Positions 35,875-48,580 of a stretch of DNA of 64,000 nt are shown here, piece by piece. Position 1 is the stretch's first letter. Every line of letters starts with the position of its first letter. This DNA comes from Hoplostethus atlanticus (lineage: Eukaryota; Chordata; Actinopteri; Trachichthyiformes; Trachichthyidae). The stretch spans positions 3,209,001-3,273,000 of the forward strand of contig JAXDDX010000003.1 of assembly GCA_034670405.1 (NCBI GenBank). The letters run 5' to 3'. The notes under the pieces are model-generated. The model did not search any database. It was not told the DNA's origin and worked only from the letters and a program-made list of their open reading frames with translations. The position numbers and the translations under genes are program-made.

Positions 35875-36639
35875 TCTGCCCCCTGCACTCTGCACAGACA
35901 GGAGTGAAAACGAAGGGACCCCTAAACTGCGTACAGGAAACAGAGGTGATGAATTCCGTGTGCGGGGGGCACCGAGCCAGGCTCATAGATACCTTATCTA
36001 GGGGGATTGATAGGGGAGGGGGCTCCCCTTAAAACACACTACTGATTGTTTCCAAATGTCTTCCCAATGGGGAAGGATGGAGAGAGAGAAAGAGAGAGGG
36101 ACTCGGGGGCAAAGCGAGCGAAGCTTTTTATTGGTCCAGTCCAGAAAAAGAGAGAGGGAATCGGAGCTCTGTCCTGGTTTTCCTGCCCCGAGTTGCTGCT
36201 AGAGCTTAACTACCAGTCAGATCGCATTACCCAGGCAGTAAATCTAAGTACCGGTTAACGCAAATAATCAAGAGCTAATACTGCTCTACAAAACCACTCT
36301 CTCTGTGTCTGTGGTCAGAGCTGTGCAAACAGGCACAAGCCAAGGCCCTCTGTCCTCTTACCCTCTGCCAGACTCTTGCTCACTCTCTCACGGCTATTCT
36401 ACCCTACATGCCGTCACACTCTCCATACAGCAACGTATCCATGTATTCCTTACGGCGGGTGTGTGTGTGTGCACGTGCGTATGTGAGCGTGAAGGCATAC
36501 ACGTGTTTGGAGGAGCGTCATCATACGCAGGGGTGATGGAGAAAGAGAAACATCAAGTCCTCCCTCTCGCCCTTCTTGCGCCCTCTCTATTTCAGTCTCT
36601 CTCGGTCTCTCCCCTTTTTCTGTTTCTGCTCTCCAGTTC

Positions 36640-37040
36640 AAAGGCTAATGGGACGGTGGGGTCTGGTTTGAGAGCTCATTACCGGGTTAAGCGCTAAAAA
36701 ACGCAGGCCGGGCCATATTCAGCGTGGTAACACCGTACCTCTCTTCCAATTACTCCATATTGCTGCTCCAATTAGAGTGGAGCAGGTCCAAGACCAGAGC
36801 TGAGAGCTGCCAGGGTTGGAGAGAGAGAAAGCAGAGGCCCCGGGTGGCAGTAATGAGGTCTTAACCCCAACACCGCTCTATTATGTCATAATGCTTTAAT
36901 TCGAGCCATATGATAGGCTGCTGTGTGCTCTTATGTTATTGGAAAGTCAATATTTGTGAGCGGGCCCTGTCTGTTCCCTCAGATGTGGCCGGTGAGCAAG
37001 TGCAAAAAAGCCACAGATTGCTAAGGAGCGAGTGATTGAC
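36640..37040. promoter_or_regulatory. Candidate conserved non-coding block
   Basis: Repeat-free sequence with CTTCCAATTACTCC, GCTCCAATTAGAGTGG and ATGCTTTAATTCGAGCC words, flowing into the very AT-rich region downstream. The regulatory role is inferred. Confidence 0.35.
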
Positions 37041-37800
37041 AGGAGGGAAGACCGCAGCAGGTTGTCGGGGGAGGTGGAGTGATAGCATCCCTCTTGTTAA
37101 CACAAATTATTATGATATGTTATATATAGATGTCCCATTTACCCCTGTAGATATTATAGTCTACATCCTCATCCTTTCACTACATCACTATGACGATAAA
37201 CTAGGTCCTGAGGATAAACTAGGCAATAATAACACCAATAATAATCATTTATACTATTATTTCTTAAAAAGCCTCTTACAATTTAACATGAATTGACCTG
37301 CTACTAGTTTCTCTAATGCATACTATGAATTTATATCGCTGTTATCAGATTTATTTCAAATTAAAAGCGTGAGTAAACTGAGCGGAGTTTACACAACACT
37401 AAATCCCTGAGACTAGCCAAGTATTTTTTTTATTAGCGCCTATTAACTAGTAATGCATTTGTTACCGGTTTGTTTAGTGTTTGAAGGTCACATTTTAAAT
37501 TAGCGTGGCTCTTTTATGTAATGGGGTTAATTACCGTGCTAATAACCTATAGGAATCACATCCTGTTAAATAATTGTTTTGTAATTGCTTTCAGGTTACA
37601 TAATAACGATACAGTTAATCAATTGTTGTCATTACATGATTAGAGTAGGGGTTGCTTCATTATAGCAATAATAATAAACCATTTTTAAGATTTAATGGCA
37701 ACAGAGTGATAGATATTATCATTTGAAAGAATAATTTACTCTCAGAAGAATTTATCACTACCACTGTAATGGTCTCAGACTCATTTGTTGTGAAATATTT
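37041..37800. promoter_or_regulatory. AT-rich, repeat-poor block (candidate regulatory DNA or MAR)
   Basis: Over 700 bases of unusually AT-rich DNA with no microsatellite. It contains direct copies of GATAAACTAGG (37194 and 37212), TTAATTACCGTGCTAATAACC near 37527 and many ATTA words. Its composition contrasts with both flanks. Enhancer or matrix-attachment roles are inferred. Confidence 0.35.
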
Positions 37801-38117
37801 TTTTGGTTGAGAGATTCTTGTCAGGTATAATGCAGTAGTGGCACGTAATAATGACTACATCACCGAATGAGCGCTACTCCGTTGCAGGCGATGTTTTCTC
37901 TCAGTTGAATCCTTGCTAGGATACTGCACTGTACATATGCTGTAAATCAGCCCTCATCTGTGTTCTGCCGAGCTACACTTCTTGTTTACACTCACAGTGA
38001 CTTCAGGAATGTTTTTCTAACTACATCACAGCGACCTTTGCAGCGTATCTTTTTCATACCCAGCATTGTTCATTGTTTGAAGGCATGAATTGAGCCGCAA
38101 AGAGGGAATGCTTATTG

Positions 38118-38146
38118 GATACACTGGATTAGACATCCAGTGTATC
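38118..38146. repeat. Perfect 12-bp inverted repeat with 5-base loop
   Basis: GATACACTGGAT at 38118-38129 and its exact reverse complement ATCCAGTGTATC at 38135-38146 flank TAGAC. It could form a hairpin or cruciform. No target-site duplication or longer element is evident. Confidence 0.85.
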
Positions 38147-39474
38147 TTCATGTGTTTTGTATTAGATTTTTCTAAACTCTATCGCAGGGTAAGTGAGTGA
38201 GCTGTCACCCTTAAATCCACAGATACATGCAGCTCACTCGTCCGAAGATGGAAGGGAACAGATAGAGTTTCTCCTTCTGCTGAGAGAGAGAGAGAGAGGG
38301 GAAAAGAAAGTGGACTTCAGGGAGAGGGGGGAGAGGGTGACGGGGATGAGAAAGAGAGTTAAAACATGTTTATGTGTAGAGACTGAGGGGGTAGAATGTG
38401 AGAAGATAGGATAGGCAAAACTAGACAACTAGACAGGGTGAAAACAAGAGTGATAGATGAGGCAGGAGAGAAACAAAGACGGATAAAGGCGAGAGAAGAG
38501 TACAAGAGAGAGAGAAAATCAGTCAGAGTGAATAAAAGAGGGAGAATGAGCGGAGGAGGAGGAGGCGAGAACTCGATGTCCTGTCTCTTGTACGTGCCGA
38601 GGGAGACAGATTTCCCGGTGGAGCGTTCCCAAGTGTCCCCCCTTGCAGTCTGTAATAGGATTTTCCAGGCTACAGCAGGTAGTCTGTGAGGGAACTTTGT
38701 TCGTGGGGGCTCACAGATAAGGGTTAATGCAGCCCGAACGTTCCTCCACTGCACAGGGCACTCTGGGAGTCTGCCTCGCTCCCTCCTCGTCGGCCTGCGT
38801 TGTCAGCACCAATCCGTCACAAAGGATTTCTCCCTGCAAAACTCAGCGGCCATTTCTGACATCTCCCACCAACTAATTGTTGTCTCCAGTCCTGGCGAGC
38901 CCTGTGAAGTCCTAACGAGTTAGCGTCTTCTGCGGAGATGAGAAAAAGTCTGGCGAAATCAATTTCTCAGACGATTACGCTTTGTCATCAGCCCCAAAAC
39001 AAAACCCTCTGGTTGGTGCCAAGCGGAGATGGGAGGGGAGGGAGAGGAGAGGAGAGGAGAGGAAAGGAGAGAGGAGAGGATGCCAACATAGACCAGGCCA
39101 GCGTCTCTGAGAATAGGGGCATCCATGTTCTCTCCTCCAATTGTTCTCTTTCCCCAGGCCGTTTTATGGCCGCTTCCCTTCCCTCCAAGGCACTTTATGA
39201 CAGGCATTGTAATGTCTTTAGAGTTCTGGGGAGCCTCTGGTCGGGCCGTGCAGTGCTCCTCTCTGGCCCTGAGTGACAGCGGGACGGGGTCCAACCGCCA
39301 CCCAGGACACAGAGCCATAAATCATCCTGCTGGCACCGGGCTCCACTTCCTGAACAGCTACCAGTTCCTGCAGGGGACAAAAAGGCCTTTGTTGGCTTTG
39401 GGCAGCCCCAGAACCTCTCCTCTCTTTGAGGGTTCTGAGGTTTATGAGTGATGTTGAGAAGGGCTGTGGGGCTG

Positions 39475-39511
39475 ATAGAGAGAGAGAGAGAGAGGGAGAG
39501 GGAGAGAGAGA

Positions 39512-39554
<43 letters not shown>
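39475..39554. repeat. (GA)n array with interruptions
   Basis: About 80 bases of GA repeats broken by GG and AGGG. Confidence 0.95.
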
Positions 39555-39555
<1 letters not shown>

Positions 39556-40819
39556 TTTACACAACAAAGAAGGTAAGAGTTGTTAAGTAAGTTTAATAAG
39601 GCTATGACCAAGCTACTGCTAATAGCTACTGCATGTGAACACCTGTTGAACACCAGGTCCTGATCAGATCAACCACTGTTTGCTTATGTCTCCATGGCAA
39701 CATCCCGTTAATGTTGTTTCACAAAGATAAAGTCATTAGCCCTCAGTTACTGTAGGAACCCCGCTTGGCGTTTTAACCGCTGCGAATGTGAAGAGTCAGA
39801 CTGCAAGAGCTGTGGTGGCCCTCACCAAACGTGGCCTCCCTCCTTCCCTCCCTCCATACCTCACTCTACTCCCCCCCCCCACCCCACCCCTCCCTCCCTC
39901 CCTCCTTCGCATTCCTCATTTCCACCAGTCTCCGTCCTCCTTGTGTGTTTGGATGGCTCCACCTCAGCGTCAGGCTGTGAGGGACGGCTGTTTTCCTTGC
40001 AGGCCAGATCAAGACAGCAGATTGGCCCCCGGGGGCCCAAGGATGTGAGGCTTCTGACACGTCCCGTAAATCTGGGGTGTCCCATCTCCACCGCTCGATC
40101 CGACCGGCGCGATGAGAACACCAATGAGGCGTGAGGACGAACATTCCTCAGGCCGTTCTCACACACCAACCCCTGGGTTTTGCCTGCAGAATAATACTAT
40201 TCTGCCCCGGCTCTCTGACTGGCGAGCTGTCCACCTCAGCAAAACATCCTCTGTCTATCTTTCCACCCCTGGTGAAATAAGTTCCCAAACCCCAACCTTT
40301 TTAGCCATAAAAGCTTTCACGGGAACGCTGCTTACTCAGTGTACAGTCCCGTGTTTGTGTTAAATGATGAATATGAAGTCGTGTGTTATTCCACTGTCTA
40401 TGAGAATCAGTTACAAACTGTCTGTGTGTTGATATACTTAATTCCCATAATCCACAGCCATGTGTCTGTCTCTCTCCAACAGTGTGGAGCTGGCAAAGCC
40501 CCACACACACAAGTAGATCCCACTCATACACAGACACACAGACACACATATCCATGCACACGCACACACTCTGCACAATATGTATCTCCTATCTCATGTG
40601 TGGGGCTAGCTGAGCCACATAGGCCTCCTGCGTTAGTTTGGAATGAGAGTAAACAAGAAGAAAATAATGGCCATGGATTTACCAGATCACTTACCAAGAG
40701 TTAAAAAAAAAACTAAAAAAAAACTTTGCTTTGAGACTATTAAAAACAATAAAAGTGTAAACAAAAAGAAAAAGAGGAGGTGTTTTCATGCTCACTGTGT
40801 GTGAGAGTGAGTGAGTGAA

Positions 40820-40960
40820 TGAGGCCTGCAGACAAACAGACAGACGGGCAATCAGACGGACAAAAGGCAAGCAAGAGAGGCGAGGAGACAGATAGGCAGG
40901 CGGACAAGAGAGACAGACAGAAAAGTTGACTGATCAACAGACAAGCAAACAGAGAGACAG
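40820..40960. repeat. Imperfect CAGA/GACA tandem repeat
   Basis: Clusters of ACAGACAGACGG, GACAGATAGGC and AGAGACAGACAG over 140 bases; a degenerated tetranucleotide satellite. Confidence 0.6.
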
Positions 40961-41514
40961 GCTGGGCCCCGGCCAACCCATGTGGCCCCCCTTTCCCCCC
41001 CTCCCCCCCCCCCCCACCTCACCCAGCCGGCCACGTTAGCCACGTTAGCCAGATTTTTCACGCAAATGGAAATGCTGCCTGTCACTTCCACACTGCCTCC
41101 AACCGCTCCCTCTGTCCAATCCGTCACAGCGTGCCGGCGGCCGCGCAAATAGGCCTGCCACTCTCACTGTCATCTGAGTAACGGATGTCCCATCGTTACC
41201 ACAGGGTGGGCCCAGGCAGCACTCAGGTCCACTTTCGTTCCTTTCTCCTCTCTCCTCCCCTCATTTTTCTCTATCCGCCCTCCTCCTCCTCCTCCTCCTC
41301 CTCCTCCCCCCTCCCTATCCCAGCGATGAGCCTCTTGGACCTTCCCGGGAGCTCGAGGTGTAGATGTGTTGTTGTGTGTGCTTTATGAGAACACATGCAT
41401 GCGGATTTGTTTCTGTGTGTGCGAGCGACGAATGCAACCCCCCCCATGCCCCAATCTCCCGTCCAGGCTCAAAAGCAACGGTAAAAGGAGGAGAGGGGGG
41501 GGGGGGGGTGAAAT

Positions 41515-41705
41515 AAATTGTGCTCGCCACCCGGACTGGTAACAGCCATCATAAATAATGTAGACCTATTTGAAGGGGAAGATGGGGCATTAGAAGCTAT
41601 TTACACTGCAAGAGCTCCGCTATCGATCAGCGCGGGACGTCCCATAGATAAGAATGGGATGATGTCATGGTTATTGATGGTGATTCCCGATGGTAAGGCT
41701 ACAAA
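41515..41705. promoter_or_regulatory. Candidate conserved non-coding block
   Basis: A sharply bounded island of complex sequence between a G14 run and a G12 run. It holds CCATCATAAATAATGTAGACC, a TATCGATCA onecut/HNF6-like word (41621) and TTATTGATGG. An 81-residue open frame crosses it but matches no family I know. The regulatory role is inferred. Confidence 0.35.
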
Positions 41706-43914
41706 GGGATTTTCGGGGCGACAGCACCATCCGTTTTTTTGGGGTATGGGGGGGGGGGGTTGATGCATTCTGTCGTCAACGAAACAATCAGCGGGGAGCG
41801 GGGTGGATGCCTGCCTCTGATACATACACACACACAGAGAACCATACACACACACACACACACAATGCCAAGACAAATGCTATCGGTGTAATTAGGGCCC
41901 ATAAAGGGGTGAGACGAGACGGCTCAGAGGAGATACAGTACGTCTCTGTCTCCCTCTCCACATCCAGTAGCATACATATGGCATATATACAGTCCAATAA
42001 AACACTGGTTCTCAGTGTGCTGTGAACTAGGACCACTGGTCCGGTCACGTAACTACAGGAACTTCACTTGTATGAGATCAGACTCATGCAACCGTAAGAC
42101 ACTTTATGTAGGTGCTTAAATGTAATGTCATACATACAAACTTTTAAAATCTAAGTAAAATAATCTCCAATCTTCAGTACAACAGTAAGAAACTACAGTA
42201 ATACAATATAAAACAAATATGCAATGCATGAAATCGGGTTAGCAACCTTCTTGTTGAAGTGTGTATTAAATCCTTCATTCTTCTTAACACGTAGAACATC
42301 TTGTTATTTGTTGCCGTTACTGATGACTGTAACCTGACATCGTCCACACTGTAGCACTGACCACATGGAGTGTATGGATAGTTGGACACTTGGGCATGAA
42401 CGGGTGCCGTAATAACAGTGTAGGGACCTACAAATACACACACACACACAACACAAACACACTTTACTCTTTACACTTTAAAGAGTGTTCAGAGAGAGAG
42501 AGAGAGGGAGAGAGGGGAGGAACGACAGAAAGAGAGGCTGAGGGAGACGAGGTGGAGAACAGGAGGAGAGCAGAAGCTGGCACGACTCCACAGTGTTTTC
42601 TGTCGCCGGCCCCTCGGAGCAGGAACATTATTGTGAATATTAGTTCAGAACTTCTGGCACCCATCCAGACATCGGCCCCTGCCTGCGCAGGAGGGTTAGC
42701 AGCAGGGTTCAAGCCCCAACACACACACACACACACACACACACACCACCACTACCATTAACCACCACCCCCCACCTCCACAACACACTCAAGACTAGAA
42801 AGACTCCATAACAACAAGATGTGTGGAGCCTAAAGTCCTGCCCAGCCCTGATAACAAGCCCCAGCTTTTAAAAATAAGCAAACACATGTGGCCGTTTGAT
42901 GTCTCGCTTATCTCTAGTAACTTTAAATACTCAGAGTTTCTCCGGCGAGATCAAATTCAGTAATTAATATGTTAGCTTTTTTTTTTTTTTTTTTTATGAA
43001 TTAAGAAAAACTTTGCTCAAATAAACTCGCTGCTGTGTCCGTGCACCAGTAGAGCTTCTGGCGGGCTTCTTTCATGCTACTAATGAGAAAGTGGCAGAGA
43101 AGGCTGGAGAAGTCCGCTGGACGGTTGTTTTGCTTCTAAACGCTCGTGGTGCGTGGTTATTCTCTGATGAGTGGTGAGGAGGTGCGTGGTGTGTGTGTTT
43201 GTTTTGAGCTTTACAGTCAAAGGAATGGCTACTTCTTTACTCTTGGGGCGGAGGACCAGATCGAACGTAATCTCCTGTGAGAAAACTGATTGCCGCTCGT
43301 TGTTGTTGTTTTTTGTTTGCGTTTGAGATTCATCGAAGCAAATTCACCAGAGGACCTAACTTTACAGAGAAATGCGCAAAGCGTTTAATAGATGAGCAGA
43401 AATGGAAGAAATTGAACTTAATGAAGGCAGAAAGAAAATGAGAGAGACGGACAGAAAGACAGAGAGCGATATAGTCATGATTATAATCGTGTTAATCAGG
43501 GCTGATTCAGGAGTCAGTAGGCTAAATGCAGTGATGCCAGTGAAAAGGGAGACAGCAGCCTGGCACAGAGTTGAAATAATAGAGAAACACAAAGAGGCCG
43601 AAGTATGAGTTGAGAGCGGTGGAAGGGGCACCTCCCTTTCAGGGGAGGAGGAGGGTGCAGGGGTCTATTCAAGAGGAACGGGGAGACACAATGCCCCAGG
43701 GTCAGTGCCGGGTCAGCAAAGTCCATGAACTGTAGGTTCCTGTGTATGAGTGGTGGCAGGCAGCAGTAAGCCAAAGACTATAGAAAATAAACAAGGGAGC
43801 CGTTAGCATTAGCCATTAGCATTAGTGATGCCAGAGGAATGCCACGCAGAAGGTTTTAATGCCCAGTCATGTGTAGGTCCATCCTCATTGACCAACACCA
43901 GTACACTCAAAAAG

Positions 43915-43918
<4 letters not shown>

Positions 43919-43955
<37 letters not shown>
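43919..43955. repeat. (TG)18 microsatellite
   Basis: A perfect TG run. Confidence 0.96.
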
Positions 43956-43958
<3 letters not shown>

Positions 43959-44227
43959 TTCATCTGCATGTGCGTGCAGGTGTATGTTTGTGGTTGTGTG
44001 AGGGAGCAAGTTTTAGGGGTTTGTTCAGTTCCTTTGACAAAGCCATCCCAAAGGTCGTGTATCTATAGATATCTCTTTGACCTTTCAACTATGACCCCTG
44101 GGGGATGTCAACACAACGAGGGGTTCAGAGCTGTGTTACCACGGCAACACTCTACCAGTGGGTCAATGCGGGGACAGATGGGATAGAAGGTAATACTTAT
44201 GCATGCATACTTTTTAAATTCCCGTCA

Positions 44228-44229
<2 letters not shown>

Positions 44230-44262
<33 letters not shown>
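44230..44262. repeat. (TG)16 microsatellite
   Basis: A perfect TG run. Confidence 0.96.
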
Positions 44263-44267
<5 letters not shown>

Positions 44268-44550
44268 ACTTGGTGTATATGTGCTTGTTAGTCCATTTAC
44301 CAATGTGTGTGTGTGCCAGGTTCCTGTCTGTCATCCTCAGCAGTGCACTCATTAAGAGAGGGCATAGCGAGGTCTCTGCTGCACTCAACGCTCCACAACA
44401 ACAGTCCTCCACCCCCCCCTCCTCCACCCCCCCCTAACCAACCAACCCCAATGAGGATGAGTCGTTGGGGACCCGCAGCACCCTGGTCTCTATCCCAGCC
44501 TGCCCTGGGGGAGCAGGAGGGTAGTGAGGGTTTTTGTCCCCCACCTCCCT

Positions 44551-44800
44551 TTTGTTAGAGTAGCCCCCCGTAATAAATCTGGATCTGGTAAATAGCCCAT
44601 GAATAAAGGGAGATTTTATCCTCAGTGGCACGGGGGAAGATTTAGTGGGCAGAGGCAGCGTCGCTTCTCTTCTGAACAACTACAAAGTGGTCACTCAGCG
44701 AGCCTTAAGAGGCATAAAAAGCCCGCGGTAGTTCATTAAATCTCCGGCATGAAGATGGGACCGCTGTGGCAGTGATTTACGGCAGTCAGGTGCATGTATC
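44551..44800. promoter_or_regulatory. Candidate conserved non-coding block
   Basis: Complex sequence including CCGTAATAAATCTGG, CCATGAATAAAGGG and GCATAAAAAGCCCGCGG; the pattern resembles the other repeat-free blocks. The regulatory role is inferred. Confidence 0.28.
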
Positions 44801-46029
44801 CGCGGTGGCACTCAGCCCCACCTCTCATTCTCTGTCTGTCCCAATGAGGAAATAACTGAGCGCACTGCTACTATTTAATGGCTGCGTAGTTGGGAGACAC
44901 ACAGAGAGACAGGGACACCGGGAGGAAAGAGAAAGAGAGAGGAAGGGAAGGGGGATACAAGAGACAAGAGCGGTGTTTGTGTTTGTTGTTGTCACACCAA
45001 ATTATAACTAGGAATCATACTGGTGTCGTTGATACTGACTGGGGGCCGTTTTGAGTGTGGATGTGTTTGACCTCATGATGAGTCAGTGGAGGGTGCAGAG
45101 GGTAAAGGAGAGCCAGAGGTCAGTGCATGAGAGTGAACTCTTCACCCTGTGGCCCCCTGCTTGACTAACTGGCTGTTCGGTCGTGGGGTAAAATGGAGAT
45201 GTGAATCTGGCTGCTTCTGCTGCTTCTGCTGTCACGGTTTCAATTGTTTTGCAAATTATTTTCGGCTCAGGGTTAAGAAAATATTTCATATAGTGCCTAC
45301 TGTGCCTTTGTTACTTCTGATATTTAAAATGTAAAACTCTCCCACAACCGCTGTAGAATCACATTTTGTAGCCATACTGAAATCACAGGTGTTTTATATC
45401 GTCCCAGACTGATGGTGGTTTATGATGTTGACTAGACACTTAATAACTGGCTCCTGGAAATGTTCACTCTAAAACTCTATCACCATTCCACTAACACCCT
45501 GCTATACATGTTGTACACATACACACCCACACACCAATCTCTGCCTCACTGACTTTACTGTGACCTTGCTGTAATCACCTCACCTTATTATTTTCTCCCA
45601 GATTAAACAACAACCATTTGTAAGTCACACTCTCTCACCTTGGGGCAATTGCTGCCGAGCCGTTTAAGATGTGGAACATTAAATATTTGGTCCTAGATTC
45701 TTTCTGTGCTTTCTGCCAGTGATAGGGCGTTCGCTGAGCACTCAGCATTGTGTTTGTTCAGTACAAACAACCAGCACAGCACAGCCTCCAGGGCAGGGCC
45801 CTCAGATAAAAAAGGGCATGGTGGATCATAGTAATGTCCCGGAGAGCCGCTACAAAGAATTTTGATAATGCTGTCATGAAAATGAGTGATGTTTTGGTTT
45901 GTTCGGTACAGAAAGGCTGAACGCTCAACGCAGCCGCCAGTAGAGTGTCGGCCAGTAACGCTGGCCAGGACTGACCTGTTGTGTATTCTAACCAGCTGCT
46001 GTTGTTGTTGGCAAACATTTTATCCTCGT

Positions 46030-46440
46030 AGATTTTAACAAATTCATTACCGACAGTGTTAACGCGTTGCAGTAATATTATTACTGTCCTTAGTTACAAG
46101 TAGTATAACGAACTACTATTTTAATTTTATTTTATAATATTATTACAGTTACCAATTTGATAAATTAATTGTTACTGGGTCACTTTTGTTACCGGCCCTT
46201 ATATATTTAAGTTAAATAAGCCAATCTCCCGGACATGTCGCGCACCGCACACACTGCGCTAGCCAACTTGGATGAAGGATGGATACGTTTACATTCAGTA
46301 GATGGATGTTTTCCCATTATTTTCGATTTTGTCATGAAAAAAGACGACAAAAATATCGTTGTCTTCTTTGGGTTTACAATCTGTAAAGAAAGAAAATGTT
46401 GATTTCCTGCCTGCTAAACTGCACAGGAGGTATTTTGAAG
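46030..46440 (+). mobile_element. Probable hAT-type DNA transposon relic
   Basis: The left part has GTGTTAACGCGTTGCAGTAA followed by ATTACTG, TTAGTTAC and GTTACTGGGTCACTTTTGTTACC words, the TAACGCGTTA/GTTACT style seen at ends of fish hAT elements. About 200 bases on, one frame reads FDFVMKKDDKNIVV, reminiscent of the start of the BED-finger region of hAT transposases. Stops follow at once, so any coding capacity is lost. No terminal inverted repeat pair was confirmed. Confidence 0.4.
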
Positions 46441-47360
46441 GTAAGAGAAAAGAAAAATCTGTTTTTTATTACGGCAGGAATAACAGAAAAGTATAGTAGT
46501 GTAGTGATTTATAGTAGTGTAAATAAATATTGTATGTACTCACCTCTCCCAGTGAGTAATAAGTAAAGGAATATATACACTGATTGAAGTTTAACCTCTA
46601 AATCAGAAACACAAGTAAAGATAACTGTTAATATCGTCATGAAGGACAGCATGAGGACCGATAAATGTCATTTACCATGGGAGTGTTGTACTGTGACTCT
46701 CCAGATAAGATGCTTCAGATTGATATTAATCAAGTTTAGAGGCGTGGAGTTTTCCACTCCTTTCTCTCCTCTGTTTCCTCTCTTGCCCTCTACTCTCCTC
46801 TCCTCCCCTGTCTGTCGTTCCTCCTCTCCTCTCCTCTCCTCTACGCCTCATCCCCCTCTCTCTGTGCTGTCGCTATAAAGATGTAGGGCCTGATCAGTGG
46901 AAGCTGATGTCCTAATAGAGAAGTAATGAGAATAGATCTGCTGGCTGCCTGGCTGTCTGCGTGTCCCAGCATGCCGCTGTGTTCAACCACTTATGAAAGA
47001 CATGAGGGGGAGAGTGCGACGTGCTCTGGCCCTTAACACAAAGATAATATTCACTGTTTTATCCACCTCTCCCTGACAAATGACTGTCATTAATCAGCAG
47101 GCAGAAGGCCCGCCCTGCGTGTGTGTGTGTGTGTGTGTGTGATGCAAGTGGTGTGAGGTAAAGAAAATGGAGGATAGAGGTGAATTCAGAGCATGTGCCT
47201 CCCCCTGTATTTGTGCAAGGAACGCACACACACACACACACACACACACACTCCATACAATGTCGCTATAGATGAAGATGAAGGACGCTGACTTATTGGC
47301 TGACTGGGCTGTTGGCTCCTAGAAAGATTCAAGTTCACATTTATTCTGTATGCCTGCTAA

Positions 47361-47399
47361 GAATAGAATAGAATAGAATAGAATAGAATAGAATAGAAT
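47361..47399. repeat. (GAATA)8 pentanucleotide microsatellite
   Basis: Eight consecutive GAATA units, the last one with a terminal A-to-G change just past the end. Confidence 0.97.
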
Positions 47400-47655
47400 G
47401 AACTTGGGAACAAGGGTTAGAAAGAGGGAAGTAGAGAAAGTGAAAGAGAGTAAAAGCAGGCACAAAGGGCTGGTGTGAGGGCCAGTGGTTGGCCCTCTCA
47501 GTAGATGAGGTGGCAGAGAGAGACAGAGGGCCCGAGGAGGCCTTTGTGTGAATGAATGTGTCCCTCTCTCCAATGTTATCATGATGGAGAGTCATTAATC
47601 ACAGTCCTGACACAAGACACAGTGACCAAGAATCACACACTTGGCCCGCCAAGCA

Positions 47656-47665
47656 TACACACACA

Positions 47666-47713
<48 letters not shown>
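47656..47713. repeat. (CA)n microsatellite
   Basis: CA repeats with one GTA interruption, then about 21 perfect units. Confidence 0.97.
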
Positions 47714-47717
<4 letters not shown>

Positions 47718-48525
47718 TACTGTATAGTTGCAAGGCATATTCACACAGCCCTGACTCATCTCACACAAAGTATGTGTGTGTGTGTGTGTGTGTGTATGAG
47801 TTCATGGGTGTATGTGCTTGTGAGTGTGCATGTTTGTATTAGACTCTCTACTCTCTACCTACACTGCACTAAATCCCCGGTAGACCAAATCAGTGATTGT
47901 TTGCCAGATAAAGGCCAGTACAACTACGAGGCTGAGCTGCTGGAAAAGACCCAAACTAACTTCTTACCATAATGTCACCACACATGAGCCCTCTGCCCTA
48001 CAACACCTCACCTATACACAGCGACAAGCTATTTACAATTCTCTACTACATCAAATGGCTGTAAGGGAGGTCTAAGTAGCTTGCTACGATAGGGCTTGGC
48101 AGCCAAGAGGCTGCTGCCGAGCAGAATCGCTGTCCTACACAGAGGCTCCACTCTCTGAGCTGGCCCTTGGCCCTTGGCCCTCGCCCTCGTCCCTCCCTCT
48201 GGCCTCAGTCTGGCCTCGGTCTGGGCCTGGCTTGTCCCCGGCCCTGCCAAACCTCCACTACATCCCCTAGGAGGATCTCTGGATCTCTGATGTGTGCTAC
48301 TCTGCTGTGCTTTGCCAAGTACACACTCCAGCTGCCCAACCAAATCCAGGCATGACCTGACAGACACACTGCACCGACTGTGAGCAGAGCTACCTCACTA
48401 ACCAACCCACCTCCTGTCACGTACTCTGGCTTTATTTGTCCTTACCCATCTAAAGGGCAGAGAAATGCTCATATTGGTGTTCATCTTTGTCTGTCCGTCT
48501 CCGTCTCGGTCTCTCTTTCACTCTG

Positions 48526-48536
<11 letters not shown>

Positions 48537-48580
<44 letters not shown>

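Larger units (their letters stand above)
30151..36639. other. Non-coding DNA with simple repeats and SINE pieces (no gene seen)
   Basis: Holds TG (30273-30314, 31735-31778), ATAAT (about 30478-30498), GGAGGT/GGT (31051-31101), CA (32137-32189, 35840-35873) arrays and SINE fragments at 33665 and 35014. The 189-residue minus-strand frame 34214-34783 is low-complexity at its C-terminus and shows no known domain. Confidence 0.5.
37801..41510. other. Non-coding DNA, purine-strand-biased (no gene seen)
   Basis: Contains a 12-bp inverted repeat (38118-38146), a 300-base purine-rich strand (38275-38570), AGAGG pentamers (39035-39080), a GA array (39475-39554), CAGA-rich imperfect repeats (40820-40960) and C13/G14 runs (41003-41015, 41495-41508). 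No supported exon. Confidence 0.5.
41706..44550. other. Non-coding DNA with simple repeats (no gene seen)
   Basis: Contains G12 (41748-41759), CA (41849-41863, 42437-42449, 42718-42746), GA (42491-42515), T18 near 42977-42996, TG (43919-43955, 44230-44262) arrays and a TTAGCATTAGCCA direct repeat near 43804. No supported exon. Confidence 0.5.

Noticed and set aside
42718..42746. GGGTTCAAGCCCCAAC beside a CA run, considered as a tRNA T-arm
   Set aside because: No matching acceptor, D-arm or anticodon arm within tRNA distance on either strand.
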